DNA of 64,000 nucleotides, taken from assembly GCA_964035545.1 (NCBI GenBank), contig OZ037767.1, positions 2,984,680 to 3,048,679 of the forward strand, written 5' to 3'. Both the position numbers and the translations under genes were made by a program. Numbering within the stretch: position 1 is the first letter of the stretch; every line of letters begins with the position of its first letter. Below are positions 25,260 through 43,622 of the stretch, in pieces. Below the pieces are notes generated by a model that saw nothing but the letters and a program-made list of their open reading frames with translations, did no database searches and was not told where the DNA came from. The DNA is from Bugula neritina (lineage: Eukaryota; Bryozoa; Gymnolaemata; Cheilostomatida; Bugulidae).

Positions 25260-27777
25260 TCATGTTTTGCAGCTCGAACAAGAGCACGATGAAGCAGATT
25301 TATAGGTTTCTTTTCTTATACCATCAGCGCACACCAGCTCAACTGTTACCTAAAATATAAACATCAGAACCTGTATGTAAATGAAGCAGAGTAACTAGAT
25401 ATTTTATAGAGGGGGTGCTATCGATGCCACCCAACCAGAAAAACTCTTAGATTAATTAGCAAAGATTTGTGGTTATATTTTCTTGTGGAAAGATTATGGA
25501 TAAAAAATAGTATAACATAAGAGATGTTGTCCCACATAAATTATATTTAACTTTCAGCTGAACTTGATGTGTCGCTGATACCTGTGGTCTTAAAGATTGC
25601 TGGAATAAACACACCACGTGTGTAGACACGTAGAATAGTATTACTAAATGTAACACAACTTCCTCAGTAGCGTACAACCAGACTCATTTGATTGGAGGGA
25701 GGTGCTGTTCATTTAATACACTCACTTGTTGTTTAAAAGTTGCATATTAAACATATTGTGAGCCAAGAGCCATAATTTCAATATTAAGAATATGTAACAA
25801 ATGAACCTGATTAATTGGGTAAAGAAATAGAGAAATTGGGAAAAACCTGCAAATTAAAAAATGCAGCAAAAGCAGGTATGTTTTTTTGAGAATTTCACCT
25901 GCACACTCAACCAAAATTAATATCAACAGTTATTAAAGAGCATAGGCTATTAAAATGTGTCTGTTTCTGCACCTAAATTTGTAAAAAAACACCTGAAGCT
26001 GTGCCTAGTAGAAGAGCTGTCAAAGCTGTCACATGTAGCTTTTGATGAACTTTTGACACCAATGCTCATAACTTTGACACAAAGGTGCAGGTGTTTCATG
26101 ACATGAAACTTTACTCCAATGCACTGCAGATTGCATGTTCATTCTCTATAAGTAATTATTTTAAGAATCTTTAAAACTTTTTAAGAAATCAGAATAATTA
26201 TGATTATAAATGAAAATGAGTTGTGAGAAGTTAAAACTCTGCTGTATATTATTTTATTATTCACTGTTTGTTTGTGTTTGGCTGTGGTAAAGTTATGTCA
26301 CAGTGAATCACTTTCTGACGAATGTCAAGTGTGGGGGTGGTGGTTGGGTCACAGAGTGCATTTAAAATCAACAGTTTACTTTAAAAACCCAAAGCTTTGT
26401 GTCAACTGCTATATGTTATAGTTTAAAAGGGATCGGTTTCGCTATACTTGCATTTATCAAAATATTGAGAGTTCATAAATCATTTAGCGCGACAATATTA
26501 TAGTTAAATAAAATAATAACTGTTTAAAATATTGTCACTCAAGATTCAGAATTGAGTACATGTTTTATAAACACTTTTAGCATAATTTTTTAGTATAAAA
26601 CATTAGTACATAATCTCAATTGCCCGAAATGTTAAGATACCTAACCTAAGCATAAGATTGCTGGACACCAAACCAAGATTACACACCACTTGGTGCTCCC
26701 TTAATTTATAAACTCTTTTATTATGCATTTTTATAGTATATCAACATTTATTTCAACACAATAGCCTATTATATATAACAAAAATGTTGTAATATATTAA
26801 CATAGTATATTATCTACAAGCTTACTTACGTCATGTGTAGTGTCTATTGAACAGCACCTGCCCATTGATAGTATAGCCAGGTCGGGATACATTGATCTCA
26901 ACTGATTAGGCATGGGTATAGAGAAGGACTCACAATAACCTCTACAGGAGTTTAAGAGTGTGTGTTTAGGGGCACATCCCGGCACTCGTATTTTAGTCCA
27001 TTTACCTGAAAGTGGTAGAAAGTATGTTATGTTTGTTAAATGCTTAAATTTTATGCATAAGTTTCCTTCTATTATTGTAGTAAATGAAGGGTTTTAATTT
27101 GTACATTTACATGTAGTGCTTTCTATATTTTAAGCCTTCAGCTAATTAAAAGAGTGCATCACTTTGTGTATAATATTAATTTTATCCTAGCAACAGCAGT
27201 GCTGGAGCTGCTAGAACACACAGACATATCACCGGCAGAAGCATTCTATTTTCTGTAACTTTAGGTAGAGTTTGATTTGTTGGAAATTGGATATTCTAAA
27301 CAAATTTGATTTACTCAGTTTGCAAACTTTATTATCATTAATTGCTCAATAAATTTAGGCACACATAACTCAAAAATAGACTTTTTTACACTTATATATT
27401 TTGGCTAATTATTAAAATTGAAGAATATAGCTATACCACATTCATTTTAAATAAAACTCTCCTACAAAAATTTATTTTGACAGGTTTGCCTGTTGAAAAT
27501 TGACATAGTTCCAGTTTCTTCTGCCTGTAATACTTACTCTGACCTACATACTTGCTACTGACCTACATACTTACTACTGACCTACATATTTACTACTGGC
27601 CCACATTCTTGCTACTAACCTACATACTTACTGCTGACCTACATACTTACAACTTACAAGATAATACTCTTACTCACCCACTAAATTGCAGCTGCTCCTG
27701 TTAGCATTTATTTCCAGGATGAATAAAAGCAATATCATACATAGCGAAACAATACCATGATACTTTACAGATGCCAT
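25260..27777 (-). CDS. GPA2: Glycoprotein hormone alpha-2 (GPA2), thyrostimulin alpha subunit
   Basis: Secreted cystine-knot hormone subunit; in the known family it pairs with GPB5 to act on a leucine-rich-repeat GPCR. Three exons: 27777-27678, 27005-26830 and 25349-25260, giving 121 residues. The first exon encodes a signal peptide, MASVKYHGIV then SLCMILLLFILEINA, and the mature chain begins near NRSSC, where NRS is a glycosylation sequon. The mature chain has the ten cysteines of GPA2: VPGC, LNSCRGYCES, GRCCSIDTTHDV, LVC and SSCSCSSCKT. The CxGxC-type core (SCRGYC) and the CC pair followed by DTTHDV match invertebrate GPA2. The junctions are phase-consistent (gtgagt, gtaagt donors). No GPB5 exon is visible nearby. 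Confidence 0.92.
27527..27652. repeat. 19-20-bp tandem repeat in GPA2 intron 1
   Basis: About six copies of tgacctacatacttactac, close to the exon 1 donor at 27677. Confidence 0.8.
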
Positions 27778-30268
27778 AGCTGTCTGGTTTTTTAGAATCC
27801 TACTTTTTCAGCTTTCATTTTCAGTTTATATACAGAAGGGTAAACTGTTGTTAGCCCTCTGATTGGTCAGTTGGCATAGTAGATCTATGCAAAAGCTTTG
27901 GATTGGTCAATTTAAAACTACTAGTCACAGAGCCTTTGATTTTTGCAAAGGTAAATGACTGACAAGTGGATAAACTGCCACTCCACTAAAGTAATTAATA
28001 ACCAAAACCACTACTCACAGGTTTAATATAATTAATTTAGACATTGGAGCCTATTTCCATCACCTGTCATCAAATGGATTAAAAGATTAACAGTTGAATG
28101 AAGTCTATAATTATTGCCTTTTAGTTAATTCTAGGAATTGTGAGTGTAATCATACTAAATATACTATTACTGTATGTGAAACATAGTCAACATGTATTGG
28201 GAATTACCCCCCCCCCCAAAAATACACAATATTAATTGCATGATAGAACCTGTACCAACTACCAAATGAGGGAAGAGCGGCAGTTACAATGGGAAAATTG
28301 TTTAACTTCAACAGGGTAGGATATTAGAATGTTTTTAAAGAGAGTAAATATATAATAAAGTGCAATTTATATAAATATATATCTATATATGTATGTATAT
28401 AATATTTATGGACGTATAATGTATGGATGTGTGTATTTTTGATATTTCAATTTCAATAGCACAAAGCATTAAATGTTGTAATGTTCGTGTTCTTTATTTG
28501 TCACCCAAAATGCTATTAAAGTTATACAACTGTATCTTTATATAAACAATTATGGCAAATTACAACATAGTTATAGTGATTGTAGAAATAATTCATGTAT
28601 ATCATTGAATATTCAGGTATCACCCACTAAGCTTGTTATTAATATAGGGTTTTACAACAGAACTTTCAATATTTATTAAGAAAATTCAACAGAATGTTAT
28701 GCTTGCTTGACTTTCAATGACTTTATTTTATTTCATTTAATGCTTTCTAATATGTTGAATAGGAAAATATGAATAAGTCTAGAATAATAAACTCGAAAGA
28801 CAAAATGGCATCCAATAAATATTCAGCTTACACAATATTGAATAACAAAACCTTATTTGCTAACACTATACTGAATGGTTTTCATGGAATGATTGATATA
28901 AATAAAATTAGCAAAAGTTTTGTTCCATCAGATTTTCCGAAAGAAATAACGGAAACGTCAGCCAAGACCTGGGCTATGATTGCAGAACCTAAAAGCAGAA
29001 AATATAGTCACGTTTCTTTTACCAACTTAATTCACCAGGAAGTTGAGATATGATATTGCTTCAAACTTGACATCAAATCAAGCAAGTAGAATTCCTACCT
29101 GTCAGGTGTAGCAGTTTAATGAGTTACATTTAAATTACTAATTAATATCTTCAGTTTACAAATTAAGATATCTATCATGTTTTGTCATCACCATTCTGCA
29201 TATATACATCAGTTAGTGTTATTATAATAGTACACATCAGTTACAGCTATTATCTCATAGTTAAAGTTATAGTTAACAACCTTTGTATTAGTTGCTAGCT
29301 GGTTTCCTGTAAGATTTGTAACTTTTCAGCAGCAGCCTTACTTCATTCATGCTGTCGGCATCCTATAGGGACAGATAAGAGTACTTTTATTGAATATCTG
29401 ATAAATATAACTATTTGTGATATTCAACATAAACTTGCAAACATCTTAAAACAAGCAAACTTGATCTGGAATAAGACAGTAATTTAAATAAACAGGGCAG
29501 CGTGTAGATTCTAGCAAAGTTTCACTTATATCTATCTACGTCTGAGTAATAAACAAGTCTTTGTCTGCCCAACAAAAGTATTTGTACGCCTAAAAATACT
29601 AAATCAGTTACTCTCTATAAGCCTTTTATGAACAAAAAACTACGTAATTACATAATTGATAGATTATTTTTGATTGTATCACAAGGGAAATGCATGTATT
29701 TTGTGACAGATAACAACATAAAACAAATGTTACTTGTAGAAATTAGCTATAAAACATGTTTTATAATGGGTGGCCACAACTTAAGTCTGGCTGCAAGAAG
29801 ATAATTTCGTTATTGATACACATTTCTTGACTCCGTTGTAATTATTTCCCATACAGAAGTAATTCCAGCCCCACCCATTCACAAGAAGCAAGTGTGTAGG
29901 AAAACATTTCACGGCTTCTTTTGTTACAAAGTTTTACTGTTTTTATGTCTGTTTTTGCTGCTATTGACTCATCCCATACGACTCAGCACTTGATGGGAAT
30001 TAAAAGAGTTTGTGCCCAAGATCTAAGTTAAGGGCTGTTGAAGCAAGCTACTTTGAAGAACTAATTGTAACACTCCTTGGGAACAAAGGCTAAGGTGTGA
30101 AAGGAAACATAACAAATAAGCAGGTGTGGCTTCAGCCCAAAACAAGAGACTCAAAACAAATTAAACTCAATTAATTGAGTGAAGCCACACAGCAAAACAG
30201 TGTTTTGCAAGTAATCCCAGTTTTTTTCATAATTAATAATCTGTTTCATCCCCTACATCACTTACAGA
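27778..30268. other. Upstream region of GPA2, no supported gene
   Basis: AT-rich DNA that should hold the GPA2 promoter. A run of C lies at 28208-28218. An open frame of 94 codons at 28769-29053 has no recognisable features. A 68-bp hairpin-forming segment (30124-30191) has 11-bp arms gtgtggcttca and tgaagccacac around a palindrome ctcaattaattgag. Confidence 0.5.
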
Positions 30269-31713
30269 CAACTAAGGCTATATAACTATACACCTAAGAC
30301 TATATAACTATACAACTAAGGCTATATAACTATACACCTAAGACTATATAACTATACACCTAAGACTATATAACTATACACCTAAGACTATATAACTATA
30401 CAGCTAAGACTATATAACTATACAGCTAAGACTATATAACTATACAACTAAGGCTATATAACTATACACCTAAGACTATATAACTATACAACTAAGGCTA
30501 TATAACTATACACCTAAGACTATATAACTATACACCTAAGGCTATATAACTATACAACTAAGACTATATAACTATACAACTAAGACTATATAACTATACA
30601 ACTAAGACTATATAACTATACAACTAAGACTATATAACTATACAACTAAGGCTATATAACTATACAACTAAGGCTATATAACTATACAACTAAGGCTATA
30701 TAACTATACACCTAAGACTATATAACTATACACCTAAGACTATATAACTATACAACTAAGGCTATATAACTATACACCTAAGACTATATAACTATACACC
30801 TAAGGCTATATAACTATACAACTAAGACTATATAACTATACAACTAAGGCTATATAACTATACAACTGAGGCTATATAACTATACACCTAAGACTATATA
30901 ACTATACACCTAAGACTATATAACTATACAACTAAGGCTATATAACTATACAACTAAGACTATATAACTATACAACTAAGGCTATATAACTATACAACTA
31001 AGGCTATATAACTATACAACTAAGGCTATATAACTATACAACTAAGGCTATATAACTATACAACTAAGGCTATATAACTATACACCTAAGACTATATAAC
31101 TATACACCTAAGACTATATAACTATACACCTAAGGCTATATAACTATACACCTAAGACTATATAACTATACACCTAAGACTATATAACTATACAACTAAG
31201 ACTATATAACTATACAACTAAGACTATATAACTATACAACTAAGACTATATAACTATACACCTAAGACTATATAACTATACAACTAAGGCTATATAACTA
31301 TACAACTAAGGCTATATAACTATACAACTAAGACTATATAACTATACAACTAAGACTATATAACTATACAACTAAGGCTATATAACTATACAACTGAGGC
31401 TATATAACTATACACCTAAGACTATATAACTATACAACTAAGACTATATAACTATACAACTAAGGCTATATAACTATACAACTGAGGCTATATAACTATA
31501 CACCTAAGACTATATAACTATACACCTAAGACTATATAACTATACAACTAAGACTATATAACTATACAACTAAGACTATATAACTACACAACTAAGACTA
31601 TATAACTATACACCTAAGACTATATAACTATACAACTAAGACTATATAACTATGCAACTAAGGCTATATAACTATACAACTAAGGCTATATAACTATACA
31701 ACTAAGGCTATAT
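30269..31713. repeat. 22-bp minisatellite, about 65 copies
   Basis: Uninterrupted head-to-tail array of ctatataactatacaactaag plus a or g. Copies are almost invariant except at two sites: the base after tataca-c (acc, aac, rarely agc) and the purine before ctatat (agac or aggc). Rare taa-to-tga changes also occur. It directly abuts the inverted-repeat element at 31741. Confidence 0.97.
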
Positions 31714-31740
31714 GATTTCTAGATTATTGGATTGTCTACA

Positions 31741-32793
31741 AAGCTGCATGTACACAGGCCGATTTTTCATGAAAATCGGCCGATAAACTGTTAGCGATTT
31801 TTTAGGATTTTTAAAAAATCGGCCGATTTTGCTTTTGGCCGATTTTTGAAGCGATTTTCAGAATTGAACATGTTCAAATTATCGGCCGATTTTCTGTTGA
31901 ACTAGCCAATCACAAGTTGACAGAAAATTATGACAGCGAGTGAAATTAACACCATGGTTGAAATACAACCAGGAAGTAATTAATACGTTGCTATTACTAC
32001 CATACATCATTTATGAAATACAATTATTTAAAATAACTATCAATAGCAGTAGTAGTAATAACAACGCATTGGTTGTTGTGTAACTTTGAGAAAGCTAGTT
32101 TCACTTTCATGGAAAGTCCTTGAATATTGCTCTTTTTTTTAATTGGAAATTAGTATTATTCTTAACTTTTACTCCTGTATAATATATACTTTATAACTTG
32201 TAGAGTTTATATGTTGTTGTTTTTATATTTATGTAACCAGTATTGGTATGAGTATCTTAACTTAATAATTTAAATATTTTCTTAGGGAACAGATTTGCCC
32301 CGATCTAGAGTTTTCATTAACTATATAAACAATAAAGCTTGAGTTGAACTTCTAATTTTAAACTAAATAGCTTTAAAAATTTGGTAAGTGATGTTAACTG
32401 TAGGTTAGTAATCTACGGATAATTATAGATCTATATTAAATCTGGTTAAATAAATAGCTACCAAGCCAGCTATTTGCTTTTTAATTTAATACTAAAATTA
32501 GCCATACATTTTTACGCAACTTTCAAATGCAGCAAGCTGTCAACAAATTATACGCAGCCAGTTAATTTTATTTAGTTTTTATTTATTAGAACATCAGAAT
32601 AAACTGAAATGTTGAAGTTGAAATATTTTGATTGATTACTATGCCAACGCAAATACAACTGATTTTGACCTCTGCTCATAAACCTAGAAGAAAGTTATAT
32701 AGACTGAGAGCCATCTGCCAATAAAACGCAAGCAGGAAAATAACGCGGGACATAAAAATCGGCTGAAAAAATCGGCCTGTGTACATGTAGCTT
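31741..32793. mobile_element. 1.05-kb element with 27-bp terminal inverted repeats (non-autonomous DNA transposon)
   Basis: The left end 31741-31767 (aagctgcatgtacacaggcc then gattttt) matches the reverse complement of 32767-32793 with one mismatch. Near both ends aatcggccgat recurs, itself palindromic (for example 31773, 31816 and 31880). The interior has no open frame of note, so it is non-autonomous. I cannot see a clear target-site duplication; the flanks are tctac and tactt. The superfamily is uncertain; hAT-like is possible. Confidence 0.75.
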
Positions 32794-32894
32794 TACTTTA
32801 AAATATGATTGAAAAAAGGCATTCCTAGATTTAGAATTTTTGTTTAATTGTTCATCCAATATTTAAAAAATGATTACTTTTAGTGCCCTGTCTA

Positions 32895-37583
<4,689 letters not shown>

Positions 37584-39776
37584 GACAACCTGCCTTTTAT
37601 CACTGCATTTGTGGGTGGGCACCCTATAACGATATCGACATTATATTGGATAATAAGCTAATGCAGAAAGTAGTACTACAGAAATTAAATTTTAGATTTG
37701 TTGATGGTCTTGTTGAAATTTTATAAATTCATCATGTATAAATAAAATCATAATCTATTTATAAAAATACCGGAGTTTAAAATGTCCAGCAATTTCTAAA
37801 AATATTTCATGTTGAAATAAATATTTCAAGGCAACATTTACTAATCAAATAGCAGTTTAATACAAACTTAAAGTGTGGAAAAAATTATTTTGTTTTTTCA
37901 TCTCAGATAAACAGATACATCTAAAAATTGCGAAAAAACCAGTTTATTAATTTGTCATACATCAATGACAACTTGCCTCAATATGAACAACTATCACTAT
38001 AAGTATAAGCCTGAAGCTAATAACTAATAAGTAATAACACTACCACAATTAAAATAATTTTGCAAAGATCTCCCGTAACGCTGACCAACTATCATAATGA
38101 TAATCATATGCTAAACTAAATACTAATAAAGCTAGCAGATGACCACTAGAGCCAGAAGGACAGGCATACTCATAGAGATAGAGATAATCATAATAACTAT
38201 TATTATGAATATCAATATGAATATGATTTATCAACTCTTATTAGTAATACTAATAGTAGTTATACTTATAGCACCAGTCTCGTTCAGATCATATTCATAT
38301 TGATAATCATATTCATATTGATATTATTCATAATATTATTATTGTAATTATGACATTACTAAATCTAATGTAATAGTAATACTAATACTAATAGTAACAT
38401 TAATAATACTCAGTCATTAATCATCAATCATTAAATGATTAATGATATTGATTAACCTCTACTTTAAGTTTAAGAATAAGTGTAACACTAACACTAACTA
38501 ATACAATGTTCAGTTCAGTTGGTTAATAAAATTAATTTGCAACTTACAGTAGCACAACTTGAACTTGTTGGACTTTTTCAATTTAGCATACTGATACTCC
38601 CATTCCAGTCGTAATGTCCTGCATTGTTGCTAAAGTTTATTATAGATTGTTTGTTAGGGATGCCTTTTCGTGCAGAAACCGCACAATTTCGTAGTATAAA
38701 ACGACGTGATCTGAAGTACTGATAGAAAACTAAACCAACCTTAAATATAATTAGAATGTAATTATTCATTTGTCAAATAGAAATCGATTTGTTATATTGA
38801 AGAAATAATTAAGTTTGGGCAGAAAAACTTTTAACACTGGAACCAATAAAACTTTTCTTGTCGGGGGCACCCAATATTCGCCAAAACTTTTCTGTTGAGC
38901 TGTTAAAGAACTTGTTCTCTACCAAACTTCAAGTATCGCTTCATTTAGGAAATTGCTTGAAACAGCACCAAATTGGTGATCATTGAGTGTAGTGGTTTAG
39001 TATTTCAGGCTTGAGGTTATAGATTTCGAGTTGTGTATACAAACACTGCACTCAGTGACCCATAACTCTATTTTGCATCTAGCAATAACCGTTCTATTTC
39101 CATTAGAAATAGTTATTGCAGTTTGTAAAAAATAATCTAGCTTTTTTGATAATCATATTAAGTGATATTCATATTAATAGCCATAGGCATAGGCAACGCC
39201 AAAGTGAATATTAATATGATTACTAGTAGTATTAGTATTACTGTTAGGATGACGTGCCATAATCATAATGATAATCACTCACCAAAGCCTAAGGGCTAAG
39301 ACTAATGAGTAATACTAATAGTAATAGTAATACTAATAGTAATAGTAATGGCAATGCTCAGTCTAACTCTAAGTCTATGACTAGTATTAGTATTACTATT
39401 GGCATTGGTATTAATAGCAGTATCACTATGAGTATGAGTAATGACTATGAGCATTAGTATTACTAACTCGAAGTCTAATACTAATAGTAATACTAATACT
39501 AATAGCAAAGACTAGAGTAATACTATCAACTATCAAGACAGTCACAATATGAATGTGAATAACAGTGATTAATTTTGTAATTGTTTATAATCAGCTATTA
39601 TTATCAATATAATTATAATAATAGTATTAATAATTATGATAATTGTTGTATTTATCATTACTGGTTGTCACGGTGATACTACTACTAGTGCTGGCATCGA
39701 TATCATTGTAATTAGTGTAAATCATCAAGGTGTAATACTAATAAGTAAAATAAATGCTGAATGTATATTTTTACAG
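37584..39776. other. Divergent promoter space RMDN/DCTN6, low-complexity
   Basis: Probably holds both promoters and the 5' UTR exon of DCTN6 (acceptor at 39776). Two degenerate trinucleotide tracts (38220-38420 and 39170-39540, built from actaatagtaat, gtattagtatt and atcatattcat) and a gcctaagggctaag motif (39287-39300) resemble the PQBP1/SMIM12 space. No coding exon is visible. Confidence 0.6.
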
Positions 39777-39780
39777 ATTC

Positions 39781-42500
39781 ATGGACAAGCCGAAACCCAA
39801 CAAGTTGATTGTGGGACATGGAGCTATTGTTGAATATGCAAAGACAGTATTGAAAGGTGAAATTACAATAGGTTAGTATTTGCTTCCGATTTTCTACTTT
39901 TTACATTAAATCTGTTTTCCTCACTTTGACCCTGCTTCATTTACCTAAACTTTTAGTTTTGCATTCCAAGTACTGCTTCAATCAAGTAAGCAATTTTTGA
40001 ATATATGCAAAATAACAAAAGTTTTCAAAGGCTTCAAAATTTAGTTTTTATAAACACATACATCGAATAAGTAACTTTTTTCAGTAATTTGAATTTAGGT
40101 TTGGCAAAATTTCGTAGCCGAAATTACAAGTTCAAATTTCGAGCTACACTTTATGCAAGAATAATAATAATATGTCTATCCATTGCATAGTCATCTCTGA
40201 TGAGTGTTTGCTCATCTGTATTCTCTTTTTAGATTTAAACTTCAGGTCTCTTATCTTAAGTACAAAATGTTTAGACTTGTATAAACCCTTTAGTTGTAGT
40301 TCTCTGTCTAAATTGCCAGCAAAAGATGGAGTTTTTCTAGCTAAATTAGTAGTATTCCTCAAAAAATGAATAAATTTGTATAATCCAACATTTCAAATTC
40401 ACTACTCTTTAATAAGTTTGCAAATCATCTATATATATTGTTTTTCAACATAAGGCAACTCCAATTAGTTCTTCAGGTGTAAAGCATAATATAGGTTGTT
40501 GGTTATTACAATCTAATTATGTTCTAGTGCATAGTTTTCTGTTTTTTCAAGTTTAGGCAGATTTTATTTTTGCCAAATAACTTTAACTAAGTTTTACTGT
40601 ATTATTGATTCTCATACAGTAAATACTGTATGTTATACATTGTATGGTAAACATTATAAAATACATAGCACATATATTTTATACTCTGAAATGTATATAA
40701 TATATGGTATAATATATAATGTGTAATGTATAAAATACATTATAATACTATGTATGAAATACAGTGTATATTATATAATGTATATTATATATATGTTATA
40801 TATTGTACCTCAGAATCTCTTGAGAATTTCAAAAAAAAATATTTTTGATAAAAGTGAGCATGTCATCTGTTGTCAATTCAGGGAAAGGTACAATTGTTCA
40901 CCCCACTGTTCAGATCTTAGCTGAAGGCGGGCCAATACATATTGGATGTAATAACCTACTAGAAGAAGGGGTAATCATCCACAACAAGTAAGTTTGCTGA
41001 CTGAAAAGTTATACAGCAATGTCTAGCTCGAATAAAAATGTTATTTGGTAGAAATTTTAAAATTCGAAAAGTTGTGAAATTTGCTGCTAATGTCTACTTC
41101 TAGTTAGACTGTGATCTCAATGTAAATTTACTAGGCCATCAGAAGATGGTGAGGAGAGAACTATGACTATCGGTGACAACAATTACTTTGAAGTCAGATC
41201 TCAGTCTTCAGCCTTAACCATGGGGGACAACAATGTGCTACAAGTGACTGGTTAGTTCTATTTCTATATATTTAAATGCAAGAATTTTGACAGTTCGGCG
41301 ACATTAGCTAGATCTAGAGTTTGTATATTGAAATTTATCCCGGAAGTTAGTTGCGATTAAGTTTACTGCAATATGTTAATACTTTTATCACTTTTAGCAT
41401 TTCATTACTTTAAAACATGAACTAAATAATCTACTTTCTTTTTTTTAATTTCAACTTCTGCCAAAGCTGCTTCATCTTTCTTAGAAAATTTAAATAAAAG
41501 TTTAAAAAATTTGTAAAAACTGCTTTTATACTAGCGTCGCTTTTGATCACATGATATAATACATTGGCTTGTCTGTTAATAGCCAAGTTAGGGTGTGACG
41601 TGAGACTGGGCAATGGCTGTGTTATCGGAGTAGGAATGTGTATAAAGAACAAGCAACTCCAAGATATGACTCACCTGTATCAGCGTGATGGCATGATTCA
41701 ACAGAGAATTGGCAGAGAGTTACCCCAGGTATGTAACCCGTACTTCGTGTCTTGAACTTTGTGTGAAATCTTACATTTGTAGCTCTAGAGAATTGTGTTT
41801 TCATTCTTGCATGTGTTTTTCAATGTAAATATCTCAAAAGTTTTGCTACGTTAGCTGGATCAGAAGTTGGTAAATTGAAATTTATCCTAAAAGTTTGTTA
41901 AGATTAAGTTTCCTAAAATATGTTTCACAGGTTTAGTTTAGGTGCAATGTGTGTGCCAAACCTTTTCTACTTCTATGGATCTAAAGCTATAATTATTTTT
42001 ATAATATAAATGCACATCAAGAAATTGTAAGCCAACAGTTGATAAGCGAATTTGGTATGTGCAACATTTTAAGAGTTATGCACTCATTCACTACAAAAGG
42101 AGATAACTCCTTATAAATTGTAATAATTTTTATACAAAATAAGCTAATTTTTATAATGTTAGGTACTAAATTTTTATACTGTATATTATATAATAATACT
42201 AATATACTCTGCATACTATATATAATAATACTAATATACTATACACACTATATATAATAATACTGATATACTATACACACTATATATACTAATACTAATA
42301 TACTACACCATACTGTATATGATAATACTAATATACTATACACACTATATATACTAACACTAATATACTATACACGCTATATATATTACAACACTATGTC
42401 TATTACTCTTATACTTTAGACACAGACTCAACAGATCGACTATTTAAAGAACATGATCCCCAGCTACCACAAGATACACAAACCTACTAATACCGACTGA
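39781..42500 (+). CDS. DCTN6: Dynactin subunit 6 (DCTN6, p27)
   Basis: Left-handed parallel beta-helix subunit of the dynactin pointed-end complex, which links dynein to cargo. Five exons: 39781-39871 (within an exon starting at 39777 after ttacag), 40882-40987, 41135-41250, 41583-41728 and 42420-42500; 179 residues (human 190). Start MDKPKPNKLIVGHGAIVEYA. Hexapeptide-type turns run through GEITIGKGTIVHPT, LAEGGPIHIG, NNLLEEGVIIHN, MTIGDNNYFEV, MGDNNVLQV and CDVRLGNGCVIGVG. The C-terminal helix QTQQIDYLKNMIPSYHKIHK matches the family. All junctions keep phase. An untranslated first exon must lie upstream. Confidence 0.96.
42170..42400. repeat. AT-rich tandem repeat in DCTN6 intron 4
   Basis: About five irregular copies of atatataataatactaatat plus actatacacact, ending about 20 bp before exon 5. 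Confidence 0.75.
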
Positions 42501-43622
42501 CGGAGCTCCACACTATTTCTACTTGTATTCTGAAAAATGATCTGTACATTGAGCTCTTTATCCATTGAGGTCTCGGTTCATCTGTCACTTCACCGTCACA
42601 TGTCATATATTATTTATTTTGTATGCTTTTAGCTAAACCGGATTCAGATTTTTCTAAGATTAAGATTTTATGTTCTTAGATAAGCAATTATTAGATTTTT
42701 TATGGCCCTTAGTTTACATAGTTGATATAAGAATAGCAGTGCTCGTAATCACTCCTGTTTTGTCATTATTATGATAAATGTCCATCACATATAGGGCAAA
42801 GTGCCCTTCGGATTTGTGAGATCTTAAATTTTATCAAGTTAGTGGGAGACATGTAAATGCTAATGGATAATATATTTATAATTTATTTGTATTATAAAGT
42901 CGTTAGTTGTACATGAAAGCACCGTAAGAAAAGTTGTTGGAGGCAGTTAGCTGTCTCAGCACCTTATTATGCCAACTTGAAACGTAAATAACAGAGTTGT
43001 TAAATTATATGTACAAGTCAATAATTATATGATAAAAATATAAATTCTTCATACAAACTGAGCAGATAGTTTAACTTTTGATCCTAGCTAATTTCAGTCA
43101 CAATAATTATCTCAGAAAAACTTACAAAATACACATAAAACTCAAGTTCCAACAAAATTTTGTTTAAAAATGTTGAAAATATGATTGTAAAAACTACTAT
43201 GATTGTAAAACATGTGTAAAGAATCTTACAACAGTTGAAATTGCTAAAAAAAATGGTGGTTTTTTTAAAAGTAATTTGCTCTTAAAGAACCAAATATATG
43301 CTGTCTCCAATGGCTGCCACTAGCTTGGCATGCTTTGCAGTCATGAATTATTTTAGTCTTGGACAGAAAAAGAATTTCTGTACTCTAAAAGTCAGGCTGC
43401 ATGTGATAAAATCATCACCTTTCTGATCAGCTGAATGAAATTGATACTTTTGATAAAACATCAGTTTCCAAACTACTCCAATACTTATTAATCCAACACA
43501 TTACTGAACATTAGCTGTCCGGTTAAAAGGCACATCAGTGATTGACTTGAAAGTCACAGCTTCGCAGCAGATGCGATACATGGAAAGTGATTGTTGAAGG
43601 GTATTGACTACCACTTAATCAT
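42501..43622. other. Convergent space DCTN6-FRMD6
   Basis: 3' UTRs of the two convergent genes. AT-rich; I see nothing else in it. Confidence 0.5.

Noticed and set aside
28769-29053. Open frame of 94 codons upstream of GPA2
   Set aside because: Lys/Asn/Ser/Ile-rich composition typical of AT-rich non-coding DNA; no family resemblance.
37584-37622. RMDN N-terminal extension starting at 37622
   Set aside because: The codon there is GTG, not ATG, and an acceptor-like tatag lies just upstream; the ATG at 37583 is the sensible start.
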